This document shows positions 1 to 8,870 of a DNA stretch of 64,000 bases, one piece after another. The notes beneath the pieces are model-generated. The model saw only the letters and a program-made list of their open reading frames with translations. It was not told the DNA's origin and made no database searches. Source of the stretch: Rhizobium sp. Leaf262 (GTDB lineage Bacteria > Pseudomonadota > Alphaproteobacteria > Rhizobiales > Rhizobiaceae). Made by a program: the position numbers and the translations under genes. Where the stretch lies: positions 427,202 to 491,201 of the forward strand of contig NZ_LMMM01000018.1 of NCBI RefSeq assembly GCF_001422245.1, given 5' to 3'. Every line of letters starts with the position of its first letter. The stretch's first letter is position 1.

Positions 1-548
1 AAAGGCACTTGATGTTCCAACACATGTTCAGCGATGGCACGGGCAAGAACTGGTTTGGAGGTCAACGGCCAATCGGCCATGCGTTCCCGCAACCACTGTC
101 GAAAACGATTGGGATCACGATGCTGGCTTTCTTGCAGCAAAGGGTCCACGAAATCCGATATGGAAAATGTGAATTCTCCATCCTGCGCAACGTCCTCTGC
201 AGGCAGTAGCGAAGTTTCCTCGACTGGCGTCGTATCCGCAAGCGGGCGGTCGACCGGATCGGAAAGTGGCCCGGTGCCGGGATGCGGCATTCGCTGTGCT
301 TCGGGGTCGTTACCCATATTTTCCAGCGGCAAAGTCGAAGTGTCGTTTGCAACCGTATGCATGGACTGGTGCTGATGGTCGCGCCAGCGGATGAAATCCA
401 ATGCTTGCTGATAAGCCTGATGCAATGCCTGGAACCCAACAGGGTCTTCGTCAGGCCGCGTTACCTTCAACCGTTTGGCATAGGCACGCTTGACGGCTCT
501 TTCGTCAGCCTCCTCATCTAGATCGAAAGCAACCAGCGGATGGGTCAT
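1..548 (-). CDS. J-like domain co-chaperone, partial
   Basis: The frame begins with ATG at 548 and stays open to the window edge, so the C-terminus is missing. The N-terminal 55 residues fit a J-like domain: a short strand, then a basic helix (VKRAYAKRLK), then RPDEDP and a second helix (GFQALHQAYQQAL). The canonical HPD tripeptide is RPD, which known J proteins of the HscC group may share but which departs from DnaJ. The remainder is acidic and proline-rich with no recognised domain. Its start overlaps the stop of the upstream hscC by 4 nt (ATGA), which implies translational coupling. E. coli hscC also sits near J-protein genes, so it probably stimulates this Hsp70. Confidence 0.8.
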   Translation of the reverse strand, partial: MTHPLVAFDLDEEADERAVKRAYAKRLKVTRPDEDPVGFQALHQAYQQALDFIRWRDHQHQSMHTVANDTSTLPLENMGNDPEAQRMPHPGTGPLSDPVDRPLADTTPVEETSLLPAEDVAQDGEFTFSISDFVDPLLQESQHRDPNRFRQWLRERMADWPLTSKPVLARAIAEHVLEHQVP

Positions 549-2230
549 CTCGGATCGATTTCACTGAGAACCCTGACCAGATCGTCTCGGAACCGGGCAA
601 TCTGCCTTTCGTCCTGTGTGTTCAGCACACCGTTGAAATGCATGATGGCGTTTTGCAACATCTCCCGGTGCTCCAGTCTTTCCTCATAAAGGCGCTCTGT
701 CCTCGCCATCAGCGCGAGATTTTCCTGCTGCTCACGCGGGTGTACTTTGATCGCCGCCAGCTTGGCCAGCCTTTCTCGGATCTCCGCCTCGCTCAATCCC
801 GTCTGTCCGCGTTCGATGACGATCTCGTGGTAAGCGCCTGTCGCTTTAACCCGAGCCTCGACCTGAAGAATACCATCGATGTCATAGGTAAATCGGGCAA
901 TGACACCGCGGTCGGCGGCGTTTTGAGCTTGAGGGATAGGAACCTTCAGCTCACCGAGCAAAATGTTCTTGTCGGCGATGGGATGTTCACCCTGATAGAT
1001 ACCGAAGGTTATCGTGGTCTGAGCCTTGTTGACCGGCCAGAATTCTTCCTCCCGGCTTACCGGAACAGTGCTGTTGCGGGGGATGAGTGGCAGGAAATAG
1101 CCCCCTTGGAACTGCCCGCTGACATCCTGGCGTGAGATATTGGTGCCCAAAGTGTATGGGCTGACATCGGTCAGGATCACTTCCCGCAGGCTGGCATCGC
1201 GCCCTTTGAGCCCACTTGCAACGATGGCACCATGGGCCACGACCTCGTCGGGGTTGACGTGACGTAGCGGCAAACGCCCAAGCAGACGGGTCACAGTCTT
1301 GATAACCGGTGACATGCGGCTTGCGCCGCCAACCATTACGATGTCGTCGAGATCATCCGGTCCTAATTTGGCATCGAGAAGCGCACGCTCGAGTGGGCTG
1401 CGCAAGCGCGCGAGCAGCGGTTCGGCCAAAACTTCAAACCGTTCCTGATCAATCGACCATCTGATGTCGCGATCGCCGATCTTCGCTTCCAGCACCACCT
1501 CCTGCGTGCCGGAAAGCTGTCGTTTGATCAACTCCATCCGGCGGCGCAGTTGCAGGCGTTCGGAGGGCAATATTTTATCGAGATCGAGCTTCAGGTCTGC
1601 CGCGGCCGCATTCATCAGCAGATCAAGGAAATCCTCCCCGCCGAGAAAATTGTCACCGGCACTGGCATGAACCTCAACGACGCCGTCAAATATCTCGACA
1701 ATCGATACGTCGAACGTGCCACCGCCCAGATCGAACACCAGAAACCGGCTTTCGCCTTCTCTGTCCTGCATACCATATGCGAGCGCCGCTGCTGTCGGCT
1801 CATTGATCAGCCGCTCCACCTTCAGTCCCGCCATCTCGGCTGCCAGACGGGTCGCTTGCCGCTGACTATCGGAAAAATACGCAGGCACCGAGATAACGGC
1901 TTCCGTGACTTTACGACCGGTCGCAGCTTCGGCATCGCCAATCAGGCTTCGCAGAACAAAGGAAGACAGTTCTTCAGGCCGAAAATCCTGGCCGCCGAGA
2001 CGTGTTTCGCGCGCTGTTCCCATCCATCGCTTGAAAGTGGCAACACTGCGATCCGGGTGGGTAACAAGCCGGTCCTTCGCCGCTTCACCTACGATGACCC
2101 CATTGTCGTCAAAGCTGACGACCGACGGCGTCAAGGTGAGTCCACTGGCATTGGGAAACAGGACAGGGCGTCCATTTTCGAATGTCCCGATCAGCGAATT
2201 TGTCGTTCCAAGATCAATGCCGACGATCAT
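545..2230 (-). CDS. hscC: Hsp70-family chaperone HscC
   Basis: A cytosolic ATP-dependent Hsp70 of 561 residues, close to E. coli HscC (about 556) and clearly shorter than DnaK (about 640). The ATPase domain opens with MIVGIDLGTTNS (residues 1-12). It continues with NEPTAAALAYG and the second phosphate loop DLGGGTFDVSI near residues 150-190, and ends near residue 370. The substrate domain contains NISRQDVSGQF...YFLPLIPRNSTVP, and a short helical lid follows. I chose the ATG at 2230 because the family starts directly at MIVGIDLG. An upstream in-frame ATG at 2275 would add 15 unrelated residues. It overlaps the J-like gene by 4 nt, so the two form an operon. Confidence 0.92.
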   Translation of the reverse strand: MIVGIDLGTTNSLIGTFENGRPVLFPNASGLTLTPSVVSFDDNGVIVGEAAKDRLVTHPDRSVATFKRWMGTARETRLGGQDFRPEELSSFVLRSLIGDAEAATGRKVTEAVISVPAYFSDSQRQATRLAAEMAGLKVERLINEPTAAALAYGMQDREGESRFLVFDLGGGTFDVSIVEIFDGVVEVHASAGDNFLGGEDFLDLLMNAAAADLKLDLDKILPSERLQLRRRMELIKRQLSGTQEVVLEAKIGDRDIRWSIDQERFEVLAEPLLARLRSPLERALLDAKLGPDDLDDIVMVGGASRMSPVIKTVTRLLGRLPLRHVNPDEVVAHGAIVASGLKGRDASLREVILTDVSPYTLGTNISRQDVSGQFQGGYFLPLIPRNSTVPVSREEEFWPVNKAQTTITFGIYQGEHPIADKNILLGELKVPIPQAQNAADRGVIARFTYDIDGILQVEARVKATGAYHEIVIERGQTGLSEAEIRERLAKLAAIKVHPREQQENLALMARTERLYEERLEHREMLQNAIMHFNGVLNTQDERQIARFRDDLVRVLSEIDPR

Positions 2231-2625
2231 GCGTGCTTCCAGTCGCGTAAGCTCTTTGCGACGCGAAAACACCACTTGCAGCCTCTACGTGTCAACCCCA
2301 AAAAGACAATCGAGAGGCCATGCTCCAATCCATCTCACCTGCCTGACGCTCGAACATTGTCACATCGCTAAAACGCAATAAGGCTAATGATAAAATATTA
2401 TGAACCGCCGTTGCCTGCGCAGCATGCGCGACCGGAAATCAGGTGCGCTCACAAACTCCAAGAAATGAGCTCTTCGCAGCAACGCATCGAGAATATGGGA
2501 CCGTTGCGAACGCGACGTGCCCATCGCTTGTTGGCGATGGAACGCTAAAAGGACCACATCGTCCAAGCAGCTATCGCCTGAACGGGCCGTACCCATACCC
2601 GGGCGATTTCAAAGTCCAGGCTAAA
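2231..2625. other. intergenic, no gene recognised
   Basis: About 395 bases between hscC and the AraC-type regulator. A 70-codon minus-strand frame at 2384-2596 has no Shine-Dalgarno sequence and no familiar motif, so I do not call it. The hscC promoter should lie here, but I see no clear sigma-70 boxes. Confidence 0.4.
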
Positions 2626-3516
2626 TCATTGGCGCGAACGCGGTGTTCTACCGAATGTTCGTTTGAACGCTTGCGTGAATGCACTTTGCGAGAGATAGCC
2701 AACCTCAGCCGCAGTCTCTGACACTGCGGCACCCATGGCGAGCTTTCTGTCGGCCAGGATCATCCGCCACTGCGTCAGATATGCGAGTGGTGGCAAGCCG
2801 ACGCGCTGCGAGAAGTGAAAGTTCAGGGATGAACGGGACATCCCAATCTCTTTGGCCAACGCTTCAACCGTCCACCGCCGGGCGACATTGTCATGCATCA
2901 GCTTGATCGCGTTTGCCAGGCGAGGTTCGGCAAGGGCCGCGATCCAGCCTGTTCCAAGTGAGGCGCCGTCAGCGATGTATGCTCGAACAGCCTCAATAAC
3001 GAGGATTTCGGCCAGCTTTTCCGCAACAAGCGAACCACCCACGGCGTCGCTGCTCGCTTCATCGTACAAAGCACCCAACGTTCGTGCGATTGCCTGTGCG
3101 CTTGAGGACTTTGGATCCACTCTCATGAACTTTGGAAGTGCATCGAGAACGAACCAGCCGCTTCCTTCGGAGAAGGCGCTCCCTCCCCCAATCATCACGG
3201 TTTCGGATGAAGTGCCAAGGCGCACCAAGTTTTGACCAGGCGAAGCGTAAAGCGACATGCCGTCAACTGGAGTTACGCCGGGTTCGCTCGCAATCGTGTA
3301 AACGGTGTCGGCAAGCAGAATGACGTCACCCTCTTGCAGAAGTTCAGGAGCGAGACCGGGCAGAAGCAGCCAACAATGACCTCGTCTGATGGCAACGAAC
3401 TTGAGCCGATCGCGACCGTCGAACGATAACGCCCATTCTCCCCCAGCCTCGAGGCTCGTACCCCGGACACTACGCGTACCCAGTGAAACAAGTACCTCTG
3501 AAAACGGATCGCGCAT
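2626..3516 (-). CDS. AraC-family regulator with cupin sensor domain
   Basis: A 296-residue DNA-binding regulator. Residues 1-185 resemble the cupin_6 ligand domain (DPFSEVLVSLGTRSV..., CWLLLPGLAPELLQEGDVILL). The C-terminal 95 residues are the double helix-turn-helix of AraC/XylS: WTVEALAKEIGMSRSSLNFHF, then VGYLSQSAFTQAFKRTFGRTP. It diverges from the dehydrogenase that starts at 3614, with 97 nt between them. In this arrangement the regulator usually controls the neighbouring oxidoreductase; that is inference. The inducer is unknown. Confidence 0.88.
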   Translation of the reverse strand: MRDPFSEVLVSLGTRSVRGTSLEAGGEWALSFDGRDRLKFVAIRRGHCWLLLPGLAPELLQEGDVILLADTVYTIASEPGVTPVDGMSLYASPGQNLVRLGTSSETVMIGGGSAFSEGSGWFVLDALPKFMRVDPKSSSAQAIARTLGALYDEASSDAVGGSLVAEKLAEILVIEAVRAYIADGASLGTGWIAALAEPRLANAIKLMHDNVARRWTVEALAKEIGMSRSSLNFHFSQRVGLPPLAYLTQWRMILADRKLAMGAAVSETAAEVGYLSQSAFTQAFKRTFGRTPRSRQ

Positions 3517-3613
3517 CTCTTTTGGCCTTTCGCGACAAAACTACGGTCATACACGCATAGAACATCCAGCAGGTCGATCGTATTCTGAACTCCGAAATCA
3601 AAGGAGCTTTCTT

Positions 3614-4351
3614 ATGAATATTCAAGACAAGGTCATTGCCATCACTGGGGCGGGACGCAGCATCGGTCGGTCGGCCGCACTTCTGCTTGCAAGTCGTGGT
3701 GCTCGGGTGGTCCTCGGCGCGAGAAACGGGAACGAATTGGCCTCAGTTGCAGATGAAATCAAACTTGCGGGCGGTGAGGCGAAGTTTCGCGCGACTGACG
3801 TAAGGCAAAGATCAGACCTGCAAGCCCTCGTCGATCTAGCCATCATCGAATTCGGGCGGCTGGACGTGATAGTGAACAACGCCGGCATCGGGCCGGTCTC
3901 GCGCTTTGACGCCCTGCGCGTTGAGGATTGGGACGCGATGATCGACGTCAACCTCCGCGGAGCGCTTTACGGGATCGCGGCAGCGCTACCGGTTTTCGAG
4001 CGGCAAAAGCGCGGACATGTGGTGAATGTGATTTCTACCGCTGGATTGAAGATTGTGCCTACAATGGGTGTGTATGCGGCGACCAAGAATGCGCTTCGCA
4101 CCGCCACGGAAGCTTTGCGGCAGGAATCCGGAGGGCACCTCCGGGTCACGGAAGTATCACCCGGCTTTACCGACACAACGTTCGTGACGTCGTCTGTTAC
4201 GGAACTGAGTGCGAGAGAGGCGATGAACAAGCGCAAGGACGAGATAGCGATTTCCCCGGACGCAATTGCTCGAGCTATTGCATTCGCAATCGAGCAGCCC
4301 GATGACGTCGAAATCGGGAGCGTTGTGGTTCGTCCTGCGGCACAGGATTAG
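3614..4351 (+). CDS. short-chain dehydrogenase/reductase (SDR)
   Basis: A 245-residue NAD(P)-dependent oxidoreductase with a Rossmann fold. It shows a variant glycine motif TGAGRSIGRS near residue 11 (classical TGxxxGIG), NNAGIG near residue 88, a serine in NVISTAG and the catalytic pair in YAATK. The start at 3614 follows the Shine-Dalgarno AAAGGAGC by 8 nt and gives the usual N-terminus MNIQDKVIAITG. The frame is open further upstream to 3389, but that would overlap the divergent AraC gene. The substrate cannot be told. Confidence 0.88.
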   Translation: MNIQDKVIAITGAGRSIGRSAALLLASRGARVVLGARNGNELASVADEIKLAGGEAKFRATDVRQRSDLQALVDLAIIEFGRLDVIVNNAGIGPVSRFDALRVEDWDAMIDVNLRGALYGIAAALPVFERQKRGHVVNVISTAGLKIVPTMGVYAATKNALRTATEALRQESGGHLRVTEVSPGFTDTTFVTSSVTELSAREAMNKRKDEIAISPDAIARAIAFAIEQPDDVEIGSVVVRPAAQD

Positions 4352-4533
4352 TTTGGCGAAGCGTTACCAAACGGACGGCCTCTCATGTGCTAAAGGGCCA
4401 TCGCGATGAACTCACGATCATACGAGGCTCCGAAACGCAAAGCATACCCGTAAAACCGCTGATTTTATCAGTATTTTCGACGCTCGTTTCGTTGATATGA
4501 GACGCATTTTCTAAACGGACTGATGGAGTGGGC

Positions 4534-5421
4534 TTAAATCCGGTTTGCTTCAGGTGTGCCGACAAGCGTTGCTGCGGCTGCATTTGCTTTTTGAAGAGCG
4601 TCGTTCATCGTTTTACCGGATGCAATTTCTGCAGCGAGGACGCCGATGAACTCATCTCCAGCCCCATGCGTGCTTTCGACCTTCACCTTGACGGCTTCGA
4701 TGGCAATTTCTTCCCCGTTATGACTGACATAGGCAACGCCTGAACCGCCTGCGGTGACAACAACCTCTGGATAGACCTTCGCGAGCTTCCTTGCAGCTTC
4801 AAGCGCGCCTTCAAGCGTTTCCACGACCGGAACGCCTGCGAGCATTTCTGCTTCGATGGCGTTGACGACGAGGATGTCGATCAGCGGCCGGAGATCGCTG
4901 GACAGGGCGCGCGCAGGCGCCGCATTGATCAGCACCCGGCCACCGGCCTGCCTGACGGCCTTTGCACCAACGACATTGGCCGCATCGGGAATCTCATTCT
5001 GGAGGACGAGCAGTGTCGTCTTTGACAGCAACTCGCGAGCCGCGCTCACGTCGGCTTCACCAAGCGTCAGATTGCTGCCGGAGACGATAACAGCACCGTA
5101 ATCGCCCTCGTCATCAAAAATGGCAACGCTCATGCCGGTGGATTGGGATGCGTCTCGCCGAACGAAGCTGTGATCGACGCCTTTGCGTTTCAGATTGGTA
5201 AGCAGGAACCGCCCGAAATCATCATCGGCGACCGCTCCGATCATGGATGTCGCCACGCCGGTGCGTGCTGCCGAAACCGCCTGATTACCACCCTTGCCGC
5301 CGCTTTTGGGATGCCATGACGTGCCTGTCACCGTCTCGCCCTTGCGTGGCCGTGATGGCCCCATGACGGCAATATCGTAATGAAGACTGCCGAAAACAGT
5401 GACGAGAGGCGAGGATGTCAT
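4534..5421 (-). CDS. PfkB-family sugar kinase (ribokinase-like)
   Basis: A 295-residue cytosolic kinase that phosphorylates a sugar with ATP. The N-terminal PfkB signature is SGGKGGNQAVSAAR (residues 40-53). The C-terminal signature is THGAGDEFIGVLAAEIASG, with the catalytic aspartate in GAGD. THGAGDEF replaces the common DTTGAGDxF, but the catalytic residue is kept. It is the last gene of the CUT2 operon and overlaps rpiR by 4 nt (ATGA at 5418-5421). A second, distinct PfkB kinase lies at 11212-12144, so this region has two kinases for imported sugars. The exact sugar is unknown. Confidence 0.87.
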   Translation of the reverse strand: MTSSPLVTVFGSLHYDIAVMGPSRPRKGETVTGTSWHPKSGGKGGNQAVSAARTGVATSMIGAVADDDFGRFLLTNLKRKGVDHSFVRRDASQSTGMSVAIFDDEGDYGAVIVSGSNLTLGEADVSAARELLSKTTLLVLQNEIPDAANVVGAKAVRQAGGRVLINAAPARALSSDLRPLIDILVVNAIEAEMLAGVPVVETLEGALEAARKLAKVYPEVVVTAGGSGVAYVSHNGEEIAIEAVKVKVESTHGAGDEFIGVLAAEIASGKTMNDALQKANAAAATLVGTPEANRI

Positions 5422-6293
5422 GAAGGTTTATCTTTCCGTTTGGATTTGACGGCAGACATGGTCCGGTCAAGATTTCGTTCAGCCGATTGGTAGTCGCGTT
5501 GCGCGACCGCCATGAACACGGCGTCGAGAATATTCAGCTGTGCGATGCGTGCCGCTGCGTTTTCACCCATCAGGGGAGAGCCCTGTGCTGTGGAACAGAG
5601 GACGACATCGGCGGCTTGCGCCAAGGCGGAGGAGTTGTAATTGGTAACCGCAATCGTCTGCGCGCCATTGCGCTTGGCGACTTGAAGCCCTTCGATAATA
5701 GCCGTTGTGTTGCCCGAATGGGAAAAGCCGATAGCGATATCGCCTTCAGACAAAAGCGCTGCAGACATCAGCATCATGTGCACATCGTCAAACACGCTGG
5801 CGCGCACGCCGATGCGCAGGAACTTATGGGCGACGTCCCGTGCGATCTGCGCCGAACCACCAACGCCATAGAAATCCCGATGCTTCGCGCCATGGATGAG
5901 GTCTGCGGCCTTGTCGAACGCCACCATGTCGATGATAGACAGCGTTTCTTCCAGGGCATGGATAGAGGTGCGGAAGACCTTCTGGACGATTTCCTGCGAC
6001 GTATCATCGACGGAAAGCTCCTGATGCATTTCTGCTGTCGGCTGGCGGTTATATTGGCTGACGGCGGTGCGGAAATCGCGATAACCGGCAAAGCCCAGCT
6101 TCTTGGTGATCTTCACCACCATGGCTTCCGACACACCGGCATCGTCTGCGATCTGTTTTAGCGATGTCTCATCGCTGAAGTCACGCATGGCGAACACGGT
6201 ATCGACAACCTTCGCTTCGAGTGGCGTCAGCAATGGCATCATCATGCGGATGCGTGGGCCGACGGCCTTTGTGTCGAAGCTTTCGGAATTCAT
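5418..6293 (-). CDS. RpiR/MurR-family regulator with SIS domain
   Basis: A 291-residue sugar-responsive transcription factor. Residues 20-85 form the HTH_6 domain (LTPLEAKVVDTVFAMRD..., LKQIADDAGVSEAMVVKITKKLGF). Residues 120-260 form a SIS phosphosugar-binding domain (DFYGVGGSAQIARDVAHKF, IGFSHSGNTTAIIEG). It sits inside the CUT2 operon, overlapping the permease gene and the kinase gene by 4 nt each, so it is co-transcribed and probably autoregulated. It is the only regulator in the 4.5-17.9 kb sugar block and is the natural candidate to bind the three 29-bp elements at 11024, 17198 and 17369. The ligand is likely a phosphorylated sugar. Confidence 0.9.
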   Translation of the reverse strand: MNSESFDTKAVGPRIRMMMPLLTPLEAKVVDTVFAMRDFSDETSLKQIADDAGVSEAMVVKITKKLGFAGYRDFRTAVSQYNRQPTAEMHQELSVDDTSQEIVQKVFRTSIHALEETLSIIDMVAFDKAADLIHGAKHRDFYGVGGSAQIARDVAHKFLRIGVRASVFDDVHMMLMSAALLSEGDIAIGFSHSGNTTAIIEGLQVAKRNGAQTIAVTNYNSSALAQAADVVLCSTAQGSPLMGENAAARIAQLNILDAVFMAVAQRDYQSAERNLDRTMSAVKSKRKDKPS

Positions 6294-7267
6294 TCTCTTC
6301 CCCTTGTCGCACGATCAATCATCATGGCAACGAGGATTATAAGGCCAGTGGCGAGCAGTTGATAGAAGGCCTGAACATTCATCAACGTCAAACCATTGCG
6401 CATTGCACCCAGAATGATGGCGCCCAGAATGGTACCGAGAATGCTGCCCTTGCCGCCCATAAGCGATGCACCGCCGATGGCCGCTGCTGCGATGGCATCC
6501 AGTTCCCACAGATTGCCAAGAATGGGCTCAGCTGCGCCAAGGCGACCGATGAGGATAAGCGAGGCAAGTGCGGCCAAACCACCGGAAATCACATAGGCCG
6601 TGATTTTGGTTCGCGCGATGGGAACACCAGCGACATAGGCCGCCTCTTCATTGCCGCCAACTGCCATCAGATATTCGCCAATCGGCGTCTTCTTGAGTAG
6701 AATCCATGCAGCGATGGCAACGACGGCGACGATCAGAACGGGTGTTGGGATGCCGAAGAGATTGCCGTTGAACAGCGAGCGGAACCCGGCGGGAATACCG
6801 AGAACGGGATTGCCGCCCGTATAGATCAGCGCGATGGCCCGGTAAGTGCTGAGCGTGCCGAGTGTCACGATGAAAGGTTGCAGGCCGACATAGGCAACGA
6901 GCGCGCCGTTGATAAAGCCGCAGAGAACGCCCACGCCGAGACCTGCGAGGATTGCCAGCGCTATCGGCGTGCCCGCAACCAGCAGGCTGGCGGTGACGAC
7001 AGCAGATATCGCAGCCGTCGGGCCAACCGACAGATCGATGCCGCCGGAGATGATGACCAGCGTCATGCCGAGCGCAAGGCACGCATTGATGCTGGACTGC
7101 TGGAGAATGTTGACGAGGTTCCTCTCGGAAATAAAGCCCGGGACCAATGCGGCAAACACCGCCATGATGACGATGAGGCCGATCAGCGTTCCCGCATCGC
7201 GCAGCGAAAACGAGAAGCGGCGGAAGGCCGGAGCGGAGGTGGCGGGTGCATTCGAAGTGCTGGTCAT
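6290..7267 (-). CDS. CUT2 sugar ABC transporter permease (RbsC-like)
   Basis: A 325-residue inner-membrane permease with 8-10 hydrophobic helices. It has the RbsC family core LGMTLVIISGGIDLSVG near residue 70 and GGASLMGGKGSILGTILGA near residue 265. The ATG at 7267 was chosen because it leaves 16 nt after the ATPase gene and gives the typical short polar N-terminus before the first helix. The frame remains open to 7351, but that would overlap the ATPase gene. It pairs with the ATPase at 7284 and the binding protein at 8871, and overlaps rpiR by 4 nt. Confidence 0.92.
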   Translation of the reverse strand: MTSTSNAPATSAPAFRRFSFSLRDAGTLIGLIVIMAVFAALVPGFISERNLVNILQQSSINACLALGMTLVIISGGIDLSVGPTAAISAVVTASLLVAGTPIALAILAGLGVGVLCGFINGALVAYVGLQPFIVTLGTLSTYRAIALIYTGGNPVLGIPAGFRSLFNGNLFGIPTPVLIVAVVAIAAWILLKKTPIGEYLMAVGGNEEAAYVAGVPIARTKITAYVISGGLAALASLILIGRLGAAEPILGNLWELDAIAAAAIGGASLMGGKGSILGTILGAIILGAMRNGLTLMNVQAFYQLLATGLIILVAMMIDRATRGRE

Positions 7268-7283
7268 GGACTGTCCTGTAAGT

Positions 7284-8810
7284 TCACACGGGTCGCGCAA
7301 TGCGCGCGTCATCCGCATCGGCATTCGCCCCTGGAATGGCATGCGCGACAATCGCGCTTTCGCTCAGTTGTTCGCGTTCGATGGTTGCGGCAATCCGCCC
7401 TTCGCGCATGACCAGCACGCGGTCAGATAGACGGATGACTTCCGGCAGTTCTGAGGATACGACGATGACGGAATGGCCCTCACGGGCGAGGTCTTCGATC
7501 AGATGATAGATTTCCGATTTGGCGCCGACATCGATGCCGCGCGTCGGCTCATCGAACAGCAGGATCTGCGACTTCGCCGCCAGCCAGCGCGCGATGATCG
7601 CCTTTTGCTGGTTCCCACCGCTGAACAGGCGGATCGGGCGATCCAGCTGGAAGGGTCGGAGATTTACGCGCTTCAGCAAATCCTTCGCGGTGCTGCGAAG
7701 CTTGGAATTGTTGATCATACCGCCAGACGAGAAACTGCTGAGTGAGGCCAGCGCCATATTGGTGGCGACGGGACGCAAGGGAATGATGCCTTCCCGCTTG
7801 CGCTCTTCCGGCACCAGCCCGATACCGGCGGCAATGGCATCACGCGGATTGGCGAAGCTCTGCTCCTTGCCATCAATGCTGATCGATCCGGCGCTTAAGC
7901 GGTCGACACCGGCCAGCAGCCGCAAAAGCTCTGTGCGGCCAGAGCCGACGAGCCCGGCAATGCCGAGAACTTCGCCCTTGTGCAGCGTGAAGGAGACGTC
8001 GCGAATTCTAGTGGCTGAAGACAGGTTTCTGGCTTCGAGCTTTAAGGTATTGGTGACGAAGGAATTATGCTCTTCCTGCATCAATTCGCGACCAACCATC
8101 TTGGCGATCACATCGGTTTCAGACACCTTGGCAAGGTCCACAATGTCCACAAGCTTGCCATCGCGCATGATGCTGGAGCGCTGGCAGATGCGAAATACCT
8201 CATCCATCTTGTGCGACACATAAATAATGGAAACGCCGCTTTGCGACAGGCTGGCGATGACTTCAGCCAGACGATCGAACTCGCTTGGTGTCAGGCTCGA
8301 TGTCGGCTCGTCCATGGCGATGACCTTCGCCTTGTCGAGAAGCGCGCGACCGATTTCGACAATCTGGCGCTGCGCGACCTTCAGTGACGATATCGGTGCT
8401 GACGGATCAATAGTCTTGTCGATCATCGCAAGCGCTTCGGCGGCGCGGGCTTCCTGCTCGCGGCGGGACACGAACATGCCGCCCATATGCGTCAGTGAAT
8501 GTCCGAGAAACATGTTCTGGGCGACGCTCAAATGCGGCACCTGCTGAAGTTCTTGGTGGATCATGGCGATACCGGCGGCACGCGCATCCATCGGTTTCTT
8601 GAAGGCAACGGCCTCCCCATCCACGAAGACGGTGCCGGATGTGGGGCGAAATACGCCCGAAAGAATGCGCAAAAGCGTGGATTTGCCAGCACCGTTTTCA
8701 CCGAGAAGTCCATGGATTTCGCCGGGAGCGACGTCAAACGAAACGTCCGTCAGCGCGTTGACGCCGGGAAAGCTCTTGGAAATCGTCTCGAATTTCAGTC
8801 GTGGCGTCAT
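7284..8810 (-). CDS. CUT2 sugar ABC transporter ATPase (RbsA-like, duplicated)
   Basis: A 508-residue protein with two fused ABC domains, the normal size for RbsA. The first domain has a complete Walker A GENGAGKST, a degenerate signature (LKVAQRQIVEIGRAL) and Walker B VIAMDEPTSSLT. The second has a degenerate Walker A GLVGSGRTE, a good signature SGGNQQKAIIARW and Walker B ILLFDEPTRGID. This asymmetry is usual for the CUT2 subfamily. The ATG at 8810 follows GAGGTGG at a good distance; an in-frame start at 8867 lacks this. Confidence 0.94.
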   Translation of the reverse strand: MTPRLKFETISKSFPGVNALTDVSFDVAPGEIHGLLGENGAGKSTLLRILSGVFRPTSGTVFVDGEAVAFKKPMDARAAGIAMIHQELQQVPHLSVAQNMFLGHSLTHMGGMFVSRREQEARAAEALAMIDKTIDPSAPISSLKVAQRQIVEIGRALLDKAKVIAMDEPTSSLTPSEFDRLAEVIASLSQSGVSIIYVSHKMDEVFRICQRSSIMRDGKLVDIVDLAKVSETDVIAKMVGRELMQEEHNSFVTNTLKLEARNLSSATRIRDVSFTLHKGEVLGIAGLVGSGRTELLRLLAGVDRLSAGSISIDGKEQSFANPRDAIAAGIGLVPEERKREGIIPLRPVATNMALASLSSFSSGGMINNSKLRSTAKDLLKRVNLRPFQLDRPIRLFSGGNQQKAIIARWLAAKSQILLFDEPTRGIDVGAKSEIYHLIEDLAREGHSVIVVSSELPEVIRLSDRVLVMREGRIAATIEREQLSESAIVAHAIPGANADADDARIARPV

Positions 8811-8870
8811 GTTCCACCTCTCAGTCTGGATGGAGATGCTGGGTTTCGCCGGCATCTCCTTGAGCATTGA

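Noticed and set aside
1550-2371. 273-codon plus-strand frame
   Set aside because: It is antisense to the conserved hscC coding sequence, has no domain and no ribosome site.
2384-2596. 70-codon minus-strand frame between hscC and the AraC gene
   Set aside because: There is no ribosome site and no motif.
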